From: Bifidobacterium breve
GTDB lineage: Bacteria; Actinomycetota; Actinomycetes; UBA12327
Direction: 5' to 3'
DNA length: 6,435 nucleotides
NCBI GenBank assembly: GCA_943332445.1
Contig: CALQPL010000063.1
Span: 1 to 6,435 of the forward strand
The notes beneath the pieces were generated by a model. That model was not told where the DNA came from and made no database searches. It worked only from the letters and a program-made list of their open reading frames with translations. Positions 4,930 to 6,435 of this stretch are shown in pieces. The position numbers and the translations under genes are program-made. Position 1 is the stretch's first letter; every line of letters starts with the position of its first letter.

Positions 4930-4938
4930 GAGAAGGGG
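4930..4938 (+). promoter_or_regulatory. Ribosome binding site selecting the nitrobindin ATG
   Basis: GAGAAGGGG, 6 nt before the ATG at 4945. It decides the start against an in-frame TTG at 4909, which has no such site and would add 12 residues. Confidence 0.65.
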
Positions 4939-4944
4939 TTTTCC

Positions 4945-5439
4945 ATGTTCGAGCTCACGCCGGATCTTCCGACGGAACTTGTTCCCTATGCCTGGTTGAT
5001 TGGCACGTGGGCTGGCGCAGGAGTGGGTGGATATCCGACCACGGAGTCGTTCCAGTTTGGGCAAGAGGTGACGTTCGCTCACGATGGCCGACCTTTCTTG
5101 TCTTACTGGTCACGCACGTGGAAGATCGATGACGACGGAAACCCCATCGGACCGCTTTCCATGGAATCAGGTTTTTGGCGCCCACAGCCGGACAACAAGT
5201 TGGAAGTCACGATGGCTCACCCCACGGGTGTTGTGGAGATTTACGTTGGCTCGGTCAACGGCGCACAGATTGAAATACAAACCGATGTTGTTGCCCGCAC
5301 GGTGACGTCCAAGGAATACAACGCGGGCGTGCGTCTGTATGGCTTAGTCGAGGGCGACTTGATGTGGGCCTATGACATGGCGGGTGTGGGCCAAAACTTG
5401 CAGTCGCACGTTTCTGCTCGCCTCAAGCGCATCGGCTAA
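4945..5439 (+). CDS. Nitrobindin-type heme-binding beta-barrel protein (FABP-like)
   Basis: A 164-residue protein of the nitrobindin/THAP4-like family: a ten-stranded barrel that binds ferric heme and can bind NO or scavenge peroxynitrite. The signature GxWxGxGxGxYP is complete at residues 20-31 (GTWAGAGVGGYP), followed by FQFGQEVTFAHDGRPFLSYWSRTW. The C-terminal strand NLQSHVSARLKRIG places His155 where the axial heme ligand of mycobacterial nitrobindin lies, and the length agrees with that protein. No signal peptide or membrane segment is present, so it is cytoplasmic. A FABP-fold relative also sits next to sseC in mycobacteria, so the position is conserved. It follows a putative micro-ORF by 39 nt and precedes the Nur-like regulator by 50 nt. 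Family assignment is firm; actual heme loading is inferred from the His and the motif. Confidence 0.9.
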   Translation: MFELTPDLPTELVPYAWLIGTWAGAGVGGYPTTESFQFGQEVTFAHDGRPFLSYWSRTWKIDDDGNPIGPLSMESGFWRPQPDNKLEVTMAHPTGVVEIYVGSVNGAQIEIQTDVVARTVTSKEYNAGVRLYGLVEGDLMWAYDMAGVGQNLQSHVSARLKRIG

Positions 5440-5489
5440 ATCCTCCACCAGAGGTGGGCTTACGGCCCGTGAGGTGAGAGACTGAGCAC

Positions 5490-5906
5490 ATGAGCCTGGA
5501 TCTGCTTGAGGATCGATTGCGGGAGCACGGTTACCGCGTGACTACACAGCGCCGGGCCGTCTTTGATGCAGTTGCCGGCTTAGGCCATGGAACGCACGAA
5601 GAGATCCTGCGTCACGCACAAACGGTGGACGCCTCACTGAACTTGTCTACGGTCTACCGCAACCTTGAAGTGTTGGAAGAAATAGGTCTGGTCCGGCATG
5701 CGCACCTGGGCCATGGGTCACCGACCTACCACTTGGCGGATCATCATCGCCATTTGCACTTGGTGTGCAGCAAGTGCAAGGAAGTCCTTGAAGTTTCCGT
5801 TGACACGGCGAATCCCTTGGTCGACGAACTCAAGACCAGTCATGGGTTTGCTGTGGACATTGACCACTTCGCCATCCAAGGACTGTGCAGTAAGTGTCAG
5901 AGTTGA
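5490..5906 (+). CDS. nur: Fur-family metalloregulator, Nur (nickel-responsive) type
   Basis: A 138-residue Fur-family repressor. The winged-helix domain (about 1-82) has GYRVTTQRRAVFDAV and the DNA-reading helix NLSTVYRNLEVLEEIGLVRH (51-70). The metal and dimer domain follows from about 85. Every histidine I recall as a ligand in Streptomyces Nur is at the same number: His33, His86, His88 and His90 (M-site), and His70, His72 and His126 (nickel site). Two CxxC pairs, Cys93/Cys96 and Cys133/Cys136, could hold structural zinc. Nur represses nickel uptake and the Fe-type superoxide dismutase when nickel is present. The ATG at 5490 has GAGGTGA (5471-5477) upstream at a rather long 12-nt spacing. 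It overlaps the YgfZ gene by one base. Fur-family membership is certain; nickel specificity rests on the ligand set, and Fur or Zur remain alternatives. Confidence 0.88.
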   Translation: MSLDLLEDRLREHGYRVTTQRRAVFDAVAGLGHGTHEEILRHAQTVDASLNLSTVYRNLEVLEEIGLVRHAHLGHGSPTYHLADHHRHLHLVCSKCKEVLEVSVDTANPLVDELKTSHGFAVDIDHFAIQGLCSKCQS

Positions 5907-6435
5907 TGAGTACCTACCGCAGCCCTTTGCTTGATCTGCCGGATGCGGTCGCGATCGATCCTGAACTCGATCCTCACGATGTCGGTGTTGCTTGGCACTA
6001 CACCGATCCGCTAGGAGAGCAACGCCGCCTATCCGCAGGTGATGGATTTGTTGATCTGTCTCAGCGTGGGGTTCTGGCCGTTACCGGTTCGGAGCGTCTT
6101 TCGTGGTTGCACTCGCTCATTAGTCAATACGTCGAAGACTTAGAACCAGGACAAGCACGACAGGGATTGGTGTTGTCGCCACATGGGCATGTGGAACATC
6201 ACTTCTGGTTGGTCGACGATGGAGCCACGACCTGGATCATCACCGAAGGTGATCGCCGCACGGATTTGTTGGCGTTTTTGGACTCGATGCGGTTCATGCT
6301 CGACGTTGCGGTGGCCGATGTTACGCAGGAGTGGGCGGTCGTGTGGTTTCCCGGCCGGGTCGATGTCGCTGATGCGGTCGTGCTGGTCACTGATCGAGGT
6401 TCGTATGCACTCGTGGCGCGAGCCAAGCTCAACGA
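5906..6435 (+). CDS. ygfZ: YgfZ-type folate-binding protein (GcvT-like), 3' end outside window
   Basis: The frame is open from the ATG at 5906 to the window end, giving 176 residues of a YgfZ/GcvT-like protein that normally has 300 or more. YgfZ proteins use tetrahydrofolate to help make or repair certain Fe-S clusters. After a variable start (MSTYRSPLLDLPDAVAIDPE) comes the GcvT fold: GDGFVDLSQRGVLAVTGSER at about 47-66, then LSWLHSLISQYVEDLEPGQA and GLVLSPHGHVEHHFWLVDDG. The diagnostic KGCYxGQ motif would lie past the window edge, so I cannot confirm the catalytic Cys. The start codon overlaps the stop of the Nur-like gene (TGATG), so the two are translationally coupled. A plain aminomethyltransferase GcvT is the alternative, but the segment FVDLSQRGVLAVTGSER followed by a short LSPHGHV turn is more YgfZ-like. 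Confidence 0.85.
   Translation, partial: MSTYRSPLLDLPDAVAIDPELDPHDVGVAWHYTDPLGEQRRLSAGDGFVDLSQRGVLAVTGSERLSWLHSLISQYVEDLEPGQARQGLVLSPHGHVEHHFWLVDDGATTWIITEGDRRTDLLAFLDSMRFMLDVAVADVTQEWAVVWFPGRVDVADAVVLVTDRGSYALVARAKLN

Noticed and set aside
4909..4944. TTG start 12 codons upstream for the nitrobindin gene
   Set aside because: The GAGAAGGGG site lies 6 nt before the ATG at 4945, and starting there gives the family's usual length and places the key His at 155.
5445..5457. CCACC-AGA-GGTGG hairpin between nitrobindin and nur, considered as a terminator or operator
   Set aside because: Five pairs, no T-tract, and no wider palindrome resembling a Fur-family box that I could support.
1..6435. Mobile elements, CRISPR, tRNA or rRNA genes, prophage or toxin-antitoxin genes
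   Set aside because: No transposase, direct repeat array, cloverleaf or toxin-like gene is visible; the gene order is ordinary actinobacterial core.

Overview
The window looks like chromosomal core sequence from a mycothiol-producing actinobacterium (class Actinomycetes). It carries MshD, an enzyme known only from mycothiol producers, and a GlnR-type orphan OmpR-family regulator typical of the same group. Gene content also resembles the mycobacterial neighbourhood of mshD, glnR, thioredoxin-like protein, thiosulfate sulfurtransferase, SseC and FABP-fold protein. Codon use is moderately GC-rich and even throughout. I see no mobile element, CRISPR array, tRNA or rRNA, and genus cannot be told from the sequence.

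Layout. (1) Minus strand, 1-1346: glnR followed by mshD (cut by the window edge), with start and stop codons sharing a GTGA. (2) 1347-1443: divergent intergenic region. (3) Plus strand, 1444-2707: an unrecognised multi-pass membrane protein and a membrane-anchored thioredoxin-like protein, 4 nt apart. (4) 2708-3029: a 322-nt gap that is not empty. It holds a probable leaderless promoter, a 26-codon leader peptide ending in a cysteine-rich stretch, and overlapping RNA hairpins. This is a probable cysteine-sensing attenuator. (5) 3030-4707: the operon behind that leader, with a DUF4395 membrane protein (CLGC motif), a CysA2/SseA-type thiosulfate sulfurtransferase (CRIGERS loop) and an SseC/DUF1416 protein, closed by a strong intrinsic terminator at 4722-4767. 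(6) 4801-5439: a second probable leaderless promoter, a 30-codon hydrophobic micro-ORF, and a nitrobindin-type heme protein. (7) 5490-6435: a Nur-type Fur-family metalloregulator overlapping a folate-binding YgfZ protein that runs off the window.

How it fits together. Regions 3-5 read as a thiol/sulfane-sulfur module: a thioredoxin-like protein, a membrane protein with a paired cysteine motif, a sulfurtransferase and its small partner, apparently controlled by cysteinyl-tRNA supply through the leader peptide. It sits beside mshD, whose product makes the cysteine-containing thiol mycothiol. Regions 6-7 combine heme/NO chemistry, nickel-type regulation and Fe-S cluster maintenance, so metal and redox homeostasis is the common theme. 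The most interesting items are the Cys leader with its mutually exclusive hairpins and the undescribed hydrophobic microprotein; both start at a codon 6-7 nt after an identical TACCCT hexamer.
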